Source: Streptomyces sp. GSL17-111
GTDB lineage: Bacteria; Actinomycetota; Actinomycetes; Streptomycetales; Streptomycetaceae
Assembly: GCF_037911585.1 (NCBI RefSeq)
Contig: NZ_JBAJNS010000001.1
Span: 314,001-378,000, forward strand
Reading direction: 5' to 3'
Length of the DNA stretch: 64,000 nucleotides
The notes beneath the pieces were generated by a model, which worked only from the letters and a program-made list of their open reading frames with translations, searched no databases and was not told where the DNA came from. A program made the translations under genes and the position numbers. The first letter of the stretch is position 1. Each line of letters begins with the position of its first letter. Positions 50,377-59,481 of this stretch are shown here, piece by piece.

Positions 50377-51798
50377 ATGACGGCTTTCGGCGGGCGGATT
50401 CCGGTGGTGGAGGGCTTCGCGGAGCGTGCCGGGACGGGGGCGTGGCCGTCGCCCAAGCAGGCGGGCAAGGCGCTGCGGGAGCGCGTGCCCCGCTCCGCCC
50501 ACGGAACGGTGGGGGCCCGCGTGCTCGACGGCGCACGGCCGGACGCGGTACAGGCGGTCGAGGAGTCGAGCCGGGGCCGCGTGCCCGAGTTGGCCCCGAT
50601 CCGGGTCGGGCGCATGGCGGCGTCCCCCTTCGCGTTCCTCCGGGGCTCCGCGGGGCTCATGGCGCACGACCTCGCGGCCACGCCGGTGACCGGCGTGGCC
50701 GCGCAGCTCTGCGGAGACGCGCACGCGGCGAACTTCGGTCTCTACGCGGACGCGCGGGGCGGCCTCGTCATCGACCTCAACGACTTCGACGAGACCGTCG
50801 TCGGCCCCTGGGAGTGGGACGTCAAGCGGCTGGCGGCCTCGCTCGTGCTCGCGGGTCGGGCCGGCGGCGTCGACGAGGACGCCTGCCGGGCGGCGGCCTT
50901 CGACGCCGTGGGCGCGTACCGGCGGACGATGCGCCTGCTCGCCAGGCTTCCCGCGCTGGAGGCGTGGAACGCGATCGCCGACGAGGAGCTCGTCTCGCAC
51001 ACCGACGCCCGCGACCTGCTCGGCACCCTGGAGCGGGTGGCGGGCAAGGCCCGCCGGAACACCAGCGCCCGGTTCGCCGCCCGGTCCACCGAGGAGGACC
51101 CGGACGGCGGGCGGCGGTTCGTGGACGCCCCTCCGGTGCTGCGGCGGGTGCCGGACGCGGAGGCGGCCGCCGTCACGACGGCACTGGGCGCGTACCTGGA
51201 GACCGTCGCCGAGGAGTTCCTGCCGCTGCTCGCCCGGTACGGCGTGCACGACGTGGCGTTCCGGGTGGTGGGCACGGGGAGTGTGGGGACGCGGTCCTAC
51301 GTGGTGCTGCTGCTCGACCACCGGGGTGAGCCACTGGTCCTGCAGGTGAAGGAGGCCCGCCCGTCGGTCCTCGTGCCGCATCTGGCGCACGCCGGTTTCG
51401 CCGTGCCGGAGGTGGACCACGAGGGGCGCCGGGTCGTGGCGGGGCAGCGGCGGATGCAGGTCGTCAGCGACATCCTGCTGGGCTGGACGACGGTCGACGG
51501 ACGCCCCTTCCAGGTGCGGCAGTTCCGCAACCGCAAGGGCAGCGTCGACCCGGCGGCCCTGACCGCCGACCAGCTGGACGACTACGGGCGGATGACCGGC
51601 GCCCTGCTGGCCCGCGCCCACGCCCACGCCCACAGCGCCGACCCCCGGCTGCTGGCCGGCTACTGCGGGAAGAACGAGGAGCTGGACGAGGCCGTGACCG
51701 CCTTCGCCGTGGCCTACGCGAACCGCACCGAGGCCGATCACGCCGACCTGGTGGCGGCGGTCAAGAGCGGCCGGCTGGCGGCCGAACTGGGGGTGTGA
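50377..51798 (+). CDS. DUF2252-family protein, kinase-like fold
   Basis: 473 aa from ATG 50377 (GGGGGTGG upstream; a GTG three codons earlier is possible). The family motifs QLCGDAHAANFGLY and VIDLNDFDE parallel the GDxHxxN and DxxD active-site motifs of aminoglycoside phosphotransferase-like kinases, supporting a phosphotransferase fold. VLQVKEARPSVL supplies a possible ATP-contact Lys. Substrate and role are unknown; no operon partners. Confidence 0.8.
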   Translation: MTAFGGRIPVVEGFAERAGTGAWPSPKQAGKALRERVPRSAHGTVGARVLDGARPDAVQAVEESSRGRVPELAPIRVGRMAASPFAFLRGSAGLMAHDLAATPVTGVAAQLCGDAHAANFGLYADARGGLVIDLNDFDETVVGPWEWDVKRLAASLVLAGRAGGVDEDACRAAAFDAVGAYRRTMRLLARLPALEAWNAIADEELVSHTDARDLLGTLERVAGKARRNTSARFAARSTEEDPDGGRRFVDAPPVLRRVPDAEAAAVTTALGAYLETVAEEFLPLLARYGVHDVAFRVVGTGSVGTRSYVVLLLDHRGEPLVLQVKEARPSVLVPHLAHAGFAVPEVDHEGRRVVAGQRRMQVVSDILLGWTTVDGRPFQVRQFRNRKGSVDPAALTADQLDDYGRMTGALLARAHAHAHSADPRLLAGYCGKNEELDEAVTAFAVAYANRTEADHADLVAAVKSGRLAAELGV

Positions 51799-51814
51799 GG
51801 CCGGGCCCGCCGCC

Positions 51815-51849
51815 CCGCGCGCCTCACACCCGCACGTGGGGGCGCGCGG
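51815..51849. terminator. Hairpin after the DUF2252 gene
   Basis: CCGCGCGCC (51815-51823) and GGCGCGCGG (51841-51849) pair over 9 bp with a 17-nt loop, 17 bp past the stop codon. Confidence 0.55.
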
Positions 51850-51927
51850 CCAGGACGGGCACGGTCAGCACCGGAGCCGTGGGGGGCGTCGGCTCGGTGG
51901 CGTCGGCCTCGCTGTCACCATGGCCCG

Positions 51928-53445
51928 GTGGACATGTCCAAAGACGCCCCGGACGAGGGGTCCGAACCGGGGGCCGCGGACTTCCTCCAGCTCGACGCCG
52001 AGGAGGCGCCCCGGGGCGGGCTGGCCGACTGGCTGGCCGCCCGCCTGCGCCAGGCGGTCCGCGACGGCCGGCTCCCGGTGGGCGGCAGACTGCCGGCCAC
52101 CCGCGTGCTGGCGGCGGAGCTGCGGGTCTCGCGGGGCGTGGTGACGGAGGCCTACCGGCGGCTCGTCGAGGACGGCCACGCCGCCGGGCGCGGACGCAAC
52201 GGCACCGTGATCGTCGCCGCTCCGGTCGGCGTGCCGGGCCCGGCCACGACGGCGGACGCCCGGTCCGCTCCCCCGGGGCGGCCGCCGTCGCCCCGCGCGC
52301 TCTTCGCAGTCCCACCCGGCCCCGAGGTCTTCGAGGCGCTTCGTTCCGTTCCCGCCCGGATCGACCTCTCACCGGGCCGGCCCGACCTGGCGGCCTTCCC
52401 CCGGGCCGCCTGGCTGCGCGCGGAGCGGGCCCTGCTCGGCGGGCTCGCCGCCCCCGAACTGGGGTACGGCGATCCGCACGGCGCCCCGCGCTTCCGCCGG
52501 GCGGTCGCCGACTGGCTGGCCCGCAACCGGGGCGTCCGGGCGGAGCCGGAGGAGATCGTCGTCGTGGGCGGTGTGGCCCAGGCGCTCGCCCTGCTGGCGC
52601 AGGTGCTGCGCGCCCGGGGCACGGCGGAGGTCGCCGTGGAGGATCCGGGTTCGCTCGGCGTCCGGCAGCAGCTGTCCGGGTGGGGCATGGCCACGCCCCC
52701 GGTACCGGTGGACGCGGACGGCCTGCGGGTGGACGCCCTGCGCCGGTCGGGGGCGCCCGCCGTCCTGGTCACGCCCGCCCACCAGTTCCCGACCGGCGTG
52801 GTCCTGAGCGGGCACCGCCGGGGGCAGCTCGTGGAGTGGGCCGCCGACGGCGGGCTGGTGGTCGAGGACGACTACGACGCCGAGCACCGCTACGGCCGCC
52901 CGCCCGTGGCGGCGCTCCGCTCCCTGCTCCCGGACCACGTCTGCTACACGGGGAGCGTCTCCAAGCTGCTGGCCCCGGCGCTGCGGGTGGGTTGGCTCCT
53001 GGTACCCCGCCACCTGCACGACGACGTCGTCGCCGCCAAACGGCTGACGGACCTCGGCAACGCCCTGCTGCCGCAGCTCGTCCTCGCCCGGCTCATGGAG
53101 TCGGGCGATCTGGAGCGGCATCTGCGGGCGTTGCGCCGACGGCACCGGCGGCGCCGGGACGTGATGATCGAGGCGCTGGCCGAGCACCTGCCCGGCGCGG
53201 TGGTGCACGGCACGGCGGCCGGGCTGCACCTCCTGGTGACGTTCGACGGCCGCGTCCGCGACACGGACGTCGCGGCGGAGGCGCTGGTGCGCGGTGTCAA
53301 GGCGCAGCCCCTGGCGTGGCACGCGATGCGGCCGACGGGACCGGGGCTGGTGCTCGGCTACGCGGCGTGCACGGCGACGGAGATCCGCGAGGGCGTCGCC
53401 GTGCTCGCACGCGTGGTGCGGGACCTGCGCCGAGCCGGGGCCTGA
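51928..53445 (+). CDS. MocR/PdxR-type GntR regulator with aminotransferase domain
   Basis: 505 aa. N-terminal GntR winged helix (LADWLAARLRQAVRDGRLPVG and ELRVSRGVVTEAYRRLVEDG, residues about 30-90), then a fold-type I aminotransferase-like domain with SVSKLLAPALRVGW holding the pyridoxal-phosphate Lys. Members sense PLP or amino acids and control vitamin B6, GABA or taurine genes; no such target lies adjacent. Start GTG 51928, with ATG 51934 as alternative. No clear ribosome-binding site. Confidence 0.8.
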   Translation: MDMSKDAPDEGSEPGAADFLQLDAEEAPRGGLADWLAARLRQAVRDGRLPVGGRLPATRVLAAELRVSRGVVTEAYRRLVEDGHAAGRGRNGTVIVAAPVGVPGPATTADARSAPPGRPPSPRALFAVPPGPEVFEALRSVPARIDLSPGRPDLAAFPRAAWLRAERALLGGLAAPELGYGDPHGAPRFRRAVADWLARNRGVRAEPEEIVVVGGVAQALALLAQVLRARGTAEVAVEDPGSLGVRQQLSGWGMATPPVPVDADGLRVDALRRSGAPAVLVTPAHQFPTGVVLSGHRRGQLVEWAADGGLVVEDDYDAEHRYGRPPVAALRSLLPDHVCYTGSVSKLLAPALRVGWLLVPRHLHDDVVAAKRLTDLGNALLPQLVLARLMESGDLERHLRALRRRHRRRRDVMIEALAEHLPGAVVHGTAAGLHLLVTFDGRVRDTDVAAEALVRGVKAQPLAWHAMRPTGPGLVLGYAACTATEIREGVAVLARVVRDLRRAGA

Positions 53446-53487
53446 ACGAAGCCGGGCCCGGGCCCGCGCCGAGCCGCCCCGGGCCGG

Positions 53488-55770
53488 TCACACGGTCGCG
53501 GGGAAGCGGTCCCAGACGCGGTGCCGGGCCAGCAGCCGGGTGACCTCGTCCAGGACGCCGGCCGGGTCGCCACCGGTCACCACTCCGGGCCCGCCCGGCG
53601 TGATGCCGGCCGCCCGCAGGGCCTCCTCGGCGTCCGCCCAGCCGCCGACGGCCTTGGCGTGCCGGTACGCCTCGGCGACCAGCAGCAGGACGCGCGGGTC
53701 GGTGGCGGACCGGCCGCCGTCGCCCGCCTTGGCGTCGCGGGCACCGTGCGCGTCGTCGCCCGGCGCCGGGTTCCCGGCGAGCAGGACGGCGTCGAACTCC
53801 ACGGAGCGGGCCGTCGCGAAGGTCCGCTGCACGGTGACGGGATCACCGTCGCCGTCGGTGAGCTCCCCTCCGGTGGGGGCGATGACCAGCGGCACCATGT
53901 CCGCGTCGAAGACGGCCCGGCGCAGCGCCCGCACGCCCGCCAGGTCGCTCCCCGCGTCGGCGACGATCCCGACGACGCGTCCCGCCACCGGCCATTCCTT
54001 GCCGACCTGGGAGAGCGCCGGGCTCGGCTCGACGGACGCCAGCGGCTCGGAGGGTTCGGGGGCCGGCATGCCGAGCCCCTTGGCGACCTCCGCGCACAGC
54101 CGGGGGTCGATGTGGGCGAGCGTGCGCAGCGCGCGTTCCTTCACGGCGTTCTCGTAGCACTTGCCCAGCTCGAAGGAGTAGGCGGCGATGACGTGCTCCT
54201 GCTCGACGGGCGTGAGGCTGAGCCAGAAGCGGCGCGGGTGGCTGAAGTGGTCGGCGAAGGACGCGGGGGCCTCGCGCACCTTCGACGACTCCGCGATCGG
54301 CACCGGCACCTCGACGTAGCCCCCGGCCTCGGGTCCGGCGAGGAACGGGCAGCCGCCGTCGAGCGAGTTGGGATGGTAGGGCGCGACCCCGCGGTGCACG
54401 GCGTCCTGGTGCAGCCCGTCGCGGGTCATGTCGTTGATCGGCGCGTGGGGGCGGTTGACCGGGATCTGCGCGAAGTTCGGACCGCCCAGCCGGGTGATCT
54501 GGGTGTCGAGGTAGGAGAAGAGGCGGCCCGCGAGCAGCGGGTCGTCGGTGACGTCGATCCCGGGCACCAGGTGGCCGGGGTGGAAGGCGGCCTGCTCGGT
54601 CTCGGCGAAGTAGTTGCTCGGGTTGGCGTCGAGGGTGAGCAGTCCGATCGGCTGCACGGGCGCCAGCTCCTCGGGCACGATCTTCGTCGGGTCGAGCAGG
54701 TCGATGCCCTCGAAGGTCTGCTCGGGGGTGTCGGGGAAGACCTGCACCCCGAGCTCCCACTGCGGGTAGGCGCCCGCCTCGATGGCGTCGGCCAGGTCCC
54801 GCCGGTGGAAGTCGGGGTCCGCGCCGTTGATGAGCTGGGCCTCCTCCCACACCAGGGAGTGCACGCCGAGCTTGGGTTTCCAGTGGAACTTCACCAGCGT
54901 CGTGGCGCCCTCGGCGTTCACGAACCGGAAGGTGTGGATCCCGAAGCCCTCCATCATCCGGTAGGAGCGGGGGATGCCCCGGTCGGACATGTTCCACAGC
55001 GTGTGGTGCGTGGCCTCGGTGTGCAGGGAGACGAAGTCCCAGAAGGTGTCGTGGGCGCTCTGGGCCTGCGGGATCTCCCGGTCCGGGTGCGGCTTGCCGG
55101 CGTGGATGACGTCGGGGAACTTGATGGCGTCCTGGATGAAGAAGACCGGGATGTTGTTGCCCACCAGGTCGAAGACGCCCTCGCCGGTGTAGAACTTCGT
55201 GGCGAACCCGCGAGTGTCCCGCACGGTGTCGGACGAGCCGCGCGAGCCGAGCACCGTCGAGAAGCGCACGAACACCGGCGTCTCCACGCCCTTGCCGAGG
55301 AACGCCGCCTTCGTGAGGTGCGCGGCCGTGCCGTATCCCTGGAAGAACCCGTGGGCGGCGGCGCCCCGCGCGTGCACGACGCGCTCGGGGATGCGTTCGT
55401 GGTCGAAGTGGGTGATCTTCTCGCGCAGGTGGTGGTCCTGGAGCAGGACGGGGCCGCGCGCTCCGGCCTTCAGCGAGTGGTCGGTGTCCGGCAGCCGCAG
55501 TCCCTGAGCGGTGGTCAGCCGCTCGCCGCGCTGGGCCACGGCCGCCCGGTCCACGCCGGTCGGTTCGCCGGTGGGGCTACGGGTCTCCGGACCGCGCTGG
55601 TCCGGCTTCGGCGGCAGCGGCCCGCGGGGGCGGGTCGGCTCCTCCAGCGACGGCGGCTCGGGAGCCGGCCGACCGGGGATCCCGTCCTCCCCGGCGACCT
55701 GGCGCACGGCGGCCCGGGCCTTCTCGGCCGCCTTGTCCGCAGCGGCCTTCACGGGATTCGGCTTGTCCAT
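53488..55770 (-). CDS. katE: Large-subunit catalase (KatE/HPII type)
   Basis: 760 aa from ATG 55770. Catalytic His in [11 protein letters not shown], Asn in [10 protein letters not shown], and heme-ligand Tyr in [17 protein letters not shown]-terminal flavodoxin/DJ-1-like domain (from about residue 610, with [15 protein letters not shown] and [15 protein letters not shown] strands) marks it as the clade-2 large form. It decomposes hydrogen peroxide. The first ~85 residues are a disordered Pro/Lys-rich arm. Monocistronic. Confidence 0.9.
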   Translation of the reverse strand: MDKPNPVKAAADKAAEKARAAVRQVAGEDGIPGRPAPEPPSLEEPTRPRGPLPPKPDQRGPETRSPTGEPTGVDRAAVAQRGERLTTAQGLRLPDTDHSLKAGARGPVLLQDHHLREKITHFDHERIPERVVHARGAAAHGFFQGYGTAAHLTKAAFLGKGVETPVFVRFSTVLGSRGSSDTVRDTRGFATKFYTGEGVFDLVGNNIPVFFIQDAIKFPDVIHAGKPHPDREIPQAQSAHDTFWDFVSLHTEATHHTLWNMSDRGIPRSYRMMEGFGIHTFRFVNAEGATTLVKFHWKPKLGVHSLVWEEAQLINGADPDFHRRDLADAIEAGAYPQWELGVQVFPDTPEQTFEGIDLLDPTKIVPEELAPVQPIGLLTLDANPSNYFAETEQAAFHPGHLVPGIDVTDDPLLAGRLFSYLDTQITRLGGPNFAQIPVNRPHAPINDMTRDGLHQDAVHRGVAPYHPNSLDGGCPFLAGPEAGGYVEVPVPIAESSKVREAPASFADHFSHPRRFWLSLTPVEQEHVIAAYSFELGKCYENAVKERALRTLAHIDPRLCAEVAKGLGMPAPEPSEPLASVEPSPALSQVGKEWPVAGRVVGIVADAGSDLAGVRALRRAVFDADMVPLVIAPTGGELTDGDGDPVTVQRTFATARSVEFDAVLLAGNPAPGDDAHGARDAKAGDGGRSATDPRVLLLVAEAYRHAKAVGGWADAEEALRAAGITPGGPGVVTGGDPAGVLDEVTRLLARHRVWDRFPATV

Positions 55771-55834
55771 CGTTCCTCCGCACCTCGGTACAGCAACGGC
55801 ACTTCAAGTGACCGGGGGCCGTGGCGCCGAAACG

Positions 55835-55980
55835 GGGTGGGCGGGAATCTCACCCGGCCGACGCGGCCCGCGCCGGCGGGCCCTTGCGGCGTGGCGCCCA
55901 CCTCCTGCTCGGGCCCGGGCCGCCGCCCGCCGACCGGGAGCTGGTCATCCTGCGGGGCGCCGCCAACGGTCGGAGCCGGA
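55835..55980 (+). pseudogene. Carboxymuconolactone decarboxylase/AhpD-like fragment
   Basis: Reading VGGNLTR in one frame, then, after a frameshift, PLRRGAHLLLGPG and PPADRELVILRGAANG in another, this piece matches the middle of CMD-family proteins. Normally a SRYEW-like segment with the catalytic Cys follows; here the match ends at about 55975 and gives way to unrelated Arg/Pro-rich sequence. Both ends are missing. A broken relic that abuts the DUF1772 remnant. Confidence 0.5.
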
Positions 55981-56049
55981 CGCGGAGGGGTGAGCCCGGA
56001 GCGCCCGCGCCCGGGCGCCCGCTCCTCCGCTGCAGCAGGTCGCGGCCGT

Positions 56050-56306
56050 GGAGGGAACAGCGCGCCGCCGAGGAACGCGCTGAGGAACCAGGGGGTGAGG
56101 ACGGCACGGTTCACGTGCCGCATCGCCTGGACGAAGGCGGCGTCCTCCACCCGGCGCAGTCCGGGCATCTTGGCGTGGGAGAAGCGGGCGAAGAGACCGG
56201 CCACCAGGCCGGTCGTCAGCGCGGCGGCCAGCGGGGCCGCCGCGCGCACGGTGCGCGGGGACACCGTTGGCCCGGACGCGTCCGGGCCAACGGCGGTGAG
56301 GCTCAC
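56050..56306 (-). pseudogene. DUF1772 (anthrone-oxygenase-like) membrane protein, truncated
   Basis: From GTG 56306, the frame encodes an N-terminal half of a DUF1772 protein: LAAALTTGLVAGLFARFSHAK-like membrane helix, MPGLRRVEDAAFVQAMRHVN, then AVLTPWFLSAFLGGALF. The match stops near 56050 and the frame continues into low-complexity Pro/Arg sequence for another ~100 codons. About half of the usual ~150-residue domain is lost. A 30-bp perfect palindrome lies in its first codons (56264-56293). Confidence 0.5.
56264..56293. repeat. Perfect 30-bp palindrome
   Basis: The half-site CCGTTGGCCCGGACG (56264-56278) is followed directly by its exact reverse complement (56279-56293) with no spacer. It lies inside the 5' end of the DUF1772 remnant. 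It could extrude as a hairpin, act as a terminator for a transcript from the right, or mark a recombination end. Confidence 0.85.
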
Positions 56307-56555
56307 TGCCGAACCTCGGGCGGGACGGCCGTGCGCCGCGCCTCCCGCCGTGCGGTCCGCAGCGACGCGCGTCGTTCCACCTCCCCGCAGGGTGGCTCCG
56401 AACGGGCCGGTGGAAACCACTCGATTTCCTCCGGCTCCACCACGGGGCGCTTCGACCGGACGAATCGGGCGCTTGGCCGGACCGGCCACGGGTACCCGCC
56501 GTGGTCCGCGGGCCGGGGCGGCCCGCGCGGACGTGCGGGTCAAGGAGGTCAGAAC

Positions 56556-57530
56556 ATGCGGGTTCGCGGTTCCGTGGTGGTGGTGACGGGGGCGTCCGGC
56601 GGCATCGGCCGGGCGACGGCGAAGGCCTTCGCCGGGAAGGGGTGCGACGTCGTCCTGGCCGCCCGGCGCGTCCGGGCGTTGCGGGCGGCGGCCGAGGAGT
56701 GCGAGCGGGGGCGCGGCGCGCGCACCCTGGTCGTGCCCACCGACGTGACCGACAACCAGGAGGTGGCGTGGCTGGCGCACCGGACCCTGGAGGAGTTCGG
56801 CCGCATCGACGTGTGGGTGAACTGCGCCGCCGTCTCCGTCTTCGGCCCGTTCCAGGAGGTGCCGCTGCGCGACGTCCGCACGGTGCTGGACGTCAACGTG
56901 CTCGGGTCCGTGCACGGCGCCCGCTCCGCGTTGCGGGTCATGCGGGAGCAGGGAAGCGGCACGCTGATCAACGTCTCCTCCGTCGTCGGCGAGGTGAGCC
57001 AGCCCTACACCCACGCCTACGGCATGTCCAAGGCCGCCGTCCGTTCGCTCGGTGCGAGCCTGCGCCAGGAGCTGCTCCTGGAGCGGGAGAGGAACGTCCA
57101 CGTGTGCACCGTGCTGCCCCCGACCGTCGACACGCCCCTCTTCCAGCACGCCGCGAACTACACGGGCCGCGAGGTGCTGGCCATGCCCCCGGTCCACAGC
57201 CCCGAACGGGTGGCCCGCGCCATCGTGAGCCTCGCGGCGAAGCCGCGCCGGGAGCTCGTGGTCGGGGCGTCCGCCCGCTCCCTGGTGCGCGGCGCGCGGC
57301 TCCGTCCGGCACGGGCCGAACGGCTGATGGCCCGCCAGGTCGACCGGCGGCACCTGTCCCGGCGGCGGACGGCCCACGCCGGGCACGGGAACCTGTACCA
57401 GCCGGCAGCCGGGGAGGGCGCGGTGCACGGCGGCTGGCGCGGTCGCCGACGCAGGGCCGTGCGCCGGGCCGTGCTCGCGACGGCGCTGTTGTGGGCCGCC
57501 GCGGCCTGCGGGCGGGCGCTGGCCCGCTGA
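56556..57530 (+). CDS. Short-chain dehydrogenase/reductase
   Basis: 324 aa from ATG 56556, with AAGGAGG 7 nt upstream. NAD(P) motif VVTGASGGIGRATAKAFAG at residues 9-27, VNCAAVSVFGPF, catalytic Ser in INVSSVVGE and Tyr-x3-Lys in YGMSKAAVRSLG. It is ~70 residues longer than classical SDRs, ending in a basic stretch and a hydrophobic C-terminus (AVLATALLWAAAACGRAL) that may anchor it to the membrane. Substrate unknown; single gene. Confidence 0.85.
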   Translation: MRVRGSVVVVTGASGGIGRATAKAFAGKGCDVVLAARRVRALRAAAEECERGRGARTLVVPTDVTDNQEVAWLAHRTLEEFGRIDVWVNCAAVSVFGPFQEVPLRDVRTVLDVNVLGSVHGARSALRVMREQGSGTLINVSSVVGEVSQPYTHAYGMSKAAVRSLGASLRQELLLERERNVHVCTVLPPTVDTPLFQHAANYTGREVLAMPPVHSPERVARAIVSLAAKPRRELVVGASARSLVRGARLRPARAERLMARQVDRRHLSRRRTAHAGHGNLYQPAAGEGAVHGGWRGRRRRAVRRAVLATALLWAAAACGRALAR

Positions 57531-57575
57531 CGGGCCCGGCGCGGGCGGGCGGGGGGCGGGACCCGAGACGCGCGG

Positions 57576-57617
57576 CGGGCCCCGGTGCACCGGACGTGCT
57601 CGGTGCAGCGGGGCCCG
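57576..57617. terminator. Terminator between SDR and DUF2795 genes
   Basis: CGGGCCCCG plus TGCACCG pair with CGGTGCA plus CGGGGCCCG, a 16-bp stem with one single-base bulge and an 8-nt loop, between convergent genes. Confidence 0.65.
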
Positions 57618-57650
57618 GTCCGCGCGGTCCGGTGTGGCGGGGAGGGCCGG

Positions 57651-58067
57651 TCAGGTCCGGCGTTGCTCGGTCCCGAGGCCGAGGGCGCGCATGATGTCCT
57701 GGACGTTGCCGAAGGTGTGTCCCGCCGGGAGTTCGGCGGCGAGGTCGACGAGGCGGTCCGGTGCGTTGTTGCCCCGGAGCGTGCGCAGGATGGCGTCGCG
57801 CTCGGCCGGATAGACGCTGATGCCGAGGTGGCGCGCCAGTTCGTTGCGAAGCTCGACGTCGTCCGCGCCCATGCCGGGAGGCGTGCCGCCGGTCAGGGTC
57901 GTGTCGGGGGCCCGGTCGGTCTCGGGCTGGTCCTCCCCGGAGGGCTCGGCCTCCCGCGCCTCGTCCGCGCGGGGGGAGCGGCCGGCCCGCAGCTCCCCCC
58001 GCAGCTCCTCCTTGGCCGCGTCGTCCCTCATCGCCCCGCGCTTGCCTGGTCCGTGCTCCGTGGTCAT
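57651..58067 (-). CDS. DUF2795-domain protein
   Basis: 138 aa from ATG 58067, with AGGAGAGAGG upstream. A hydrophilic, Glu/Arg-rich N-terminal half is followed by a DUF2795-like helical domain: NELARHLGISVYPAERDAILRTLRGN and VDLAAELPAGHTFGNVQDIMRALG. Function unknown. Divergent from the hemerythrin gene across 227 bp. Confidence 0.65.
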   Translation of the reverse strand: MTTEHGPGKRGAMRDDAAKEELRGELRAGRSPRADEAREAEPSGEDQPETDRAPDTTLTGGTPPGMGADDVELRNELARHLGISVYPAERDAILRTLRGNNAPDRLVDLAAELPAGHTFGNVQDIMRALGLGTEQRRT

Positions 58068-58294
58068 CGGCCTCTCTCCTCCGGAGGCGGGCGAGTCGGC
58101 CGGCGACAGGTGCCGTGGGGCCGTCTCACCGCCGTGCAGCGTTGTGACGCCGCGGAGTACCCGGGCCCGGCCCACCGAAACGATCGCCGCGGAAGGGTTG
58201 ACACGGCCCGGGCCGGGGAACCCGCCGCGCTTCGGGCCCGGCGGGGTCCGGAGCACTGACACGTATCACAGCCCCGTTCAAGGAGGACCCCACC

Positions 58295-58855
58295 ATGGGT
58301 CACGGCGGAAACGTCATCGACGAGCTGACCACCGACCACCGCGAGGTCGAGGAGCTCTTCGGCCGCATCGACGCGCTGCCGAAGGGCGACGGCGAGCGCA
58401 AGCACTACGCGGACGAAGTGACCATCGAGCTCGTGCGCCACTCGGTCGCCGAGGAGGAGTACCTCTACCCGGCCGTGCGGAAGTACGTGCCCGGCGGCGA
58501 CTCGATCGCGGACAAGGAGCTCGAGGACCACGCCAAGGCCGAGCGGATCCTCAAGGACCTGGAGCGCAGCGAACCCGGTGACGCGGACTTCGACCGGCTG
58601 ATGTCCCAGCTCATGGACGAGATCCGCGCGCACGTGGCCGACGAGGAGCAGAACCTCTTCCCCGCCCTGCGCGCCTCCACCACCCCCGACATCCTCGACG
58701 AGCTGGGCGAGAAGGTGCGGCGGGCCAAGAAGTCCGCGCCCACCCGCCCGCACCCCTCGGCCCCCGACACCCCGCCCGGCAACAAGCTGCTCGGGCCGGC
58801 GGCGGGCATGGTCGACCGGATGCGCGACGCCCTCTCGGGCCGCGGCCGGTCCTGA
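58295..58855 (+). CDS. Hemerythrin-domain protein
   Basis: 186 aa from ATG 58295, with AAGGAGG 9 nt upstream. Di-iron ligands in a four-helix bundle: His in TTDHREVEELF, His in ELVRHSVAEEEYLYP with the following Glu, His in LEDHAKAERIL, and His in IRAHVADEEQNLFP. Likely an oxygen, NO or iron sensor or scavenger used under stress. The ~45-residue C-terminal tail is Pro-rich. Monocistronic with a very strong terminator. Confidence 0.85.
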   Translation: MGHGGNVIDELTTDHREVEELFGRIDALPKGDGERKHYADEVTIELVRHSVAEEEYLYPAVRKYVPGGDSIADKELEDHAKAERILKDLERSEPGDADFDRLMSQLMDEIRAHVADEEQNLFPALRASTTPDILDELGEKVRRAKKSAPTRPHPSAPDTPPGNKLLGPAAGMVDRMRDALSGRGRS

Positions 58856-58872
58856 GACGGTGGCCCGGCGCC

Positions 58873-58909
58873 GTGGCGCCCGGCTCCCCCAAGGGGAGCC
58901 GGGCGCCAC
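58873..58909. terminator. Very strong terminator, 17-bp perfect stem
   Basis: GTGGCGCCCGGCTCCCC (58873-58889) pairs perfectly with 58893-58909 around a CAA loop. It lies between the convergent hemerythrin and DUF3574 genes and should stop transcription both ways. Confidence 0.85.
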
Positions 58910-58926
58910 GACCGTCCCCCGCGGGG

Positions 58927-59481
58927 TCAGAAGTCGACGCGGACGTAATCGTCGACCCGGCCCACGGACTCCAGGTCCCAGCGGCTGGTGTAGGCACGGC
59001 GGATCTCCTCGATCGCCGCGTCACTGCGCCGCGCGGTGTCGGCCGGGTAGAGCAGGATCAGCTCGTAGGACCGCTCGCCGTTGATGTCGCCCTCGCGGTC
59101 GCGCCACTGCCCGTAGCCCTCCTGGAGGGTGAGGCCGGAGGGGAAGCGCGGGGTGATCTCCCGGTCCAGGAACGCGTGGAACTCCTCCTCGGTGATGGGC
59201 GGTTTCCCGTGGTGGCGGCCGGTCCCGAAGAACAGCCTCGTCTCCAGGTACTGCTCCCCCCGTTCCCGGCCGCCCCCGGCGTCCGGTGCGGCGTCCGCCG
59301 CCTGCGCGGCCGGTGCGTGGGCGGGCAGGACGGCGCCGCTCCCCTCGCGGTCGAGCGCGACGAGGAGGAGGGCGAAGGCGCTGGTGACCAGTGCGGCCAG
59401 GGCCAGAGCCAGGGCGGTCCTGGCAGGCGTTCCGTGCCGTCCGTGCGGTGGGCGCGGTGACGCGCCGGAGGTGCTCCTCAC
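58927..59481 (-). CDS. DUF3574-like lipo- or membrane-anchored protein
   Basis: 184 aa from GTG 59481 (GGGAG about 10 nt upstream; GTGA overlap with the preceding gene). An N-terminal membrane segment (ALALALAALVTSAFALLLVAL) leads to an exported domain: ETRLFFGTGRHHGKPPITEEEFHAFLDREITPRFP-type start, then GLTLQEGYGQWRD and SYELILLYP, which fit DUF3574. Role unknown. Translationally coupled to the helical-repeat gene. Confidence 0.7.
   Translation of the reverse strand: MRSTSGASPRPPHGRHGTPARTALALALAALVTSAFALLLVALDREGSGAVLPAHAPAAQAADAAPDAGGGRERGEQYLETRLFFGTGRHHGKPPITEEEFHAFLDREITPRFPSGLTLQEGYGQWRDREGDINGERSYELILLYPADTARRSDAAIEEIRRAYTSRWDLESVGRVDDYVRVDF

Noticed and set aside
53446..53487. GGGCCCGGGCCC stretch between the MocR and katE genes as terminator
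   Set aside because: Self-complementary because of simple GC composition; no single well-defined stem and loop could be chosen.
53521..56586. 1021-codon plus-strand frame opposite katE
   Set aside because: Antisense of a catalase with intact active-site residues; no motif on this strand except the short CMD-like fragment reported separately.
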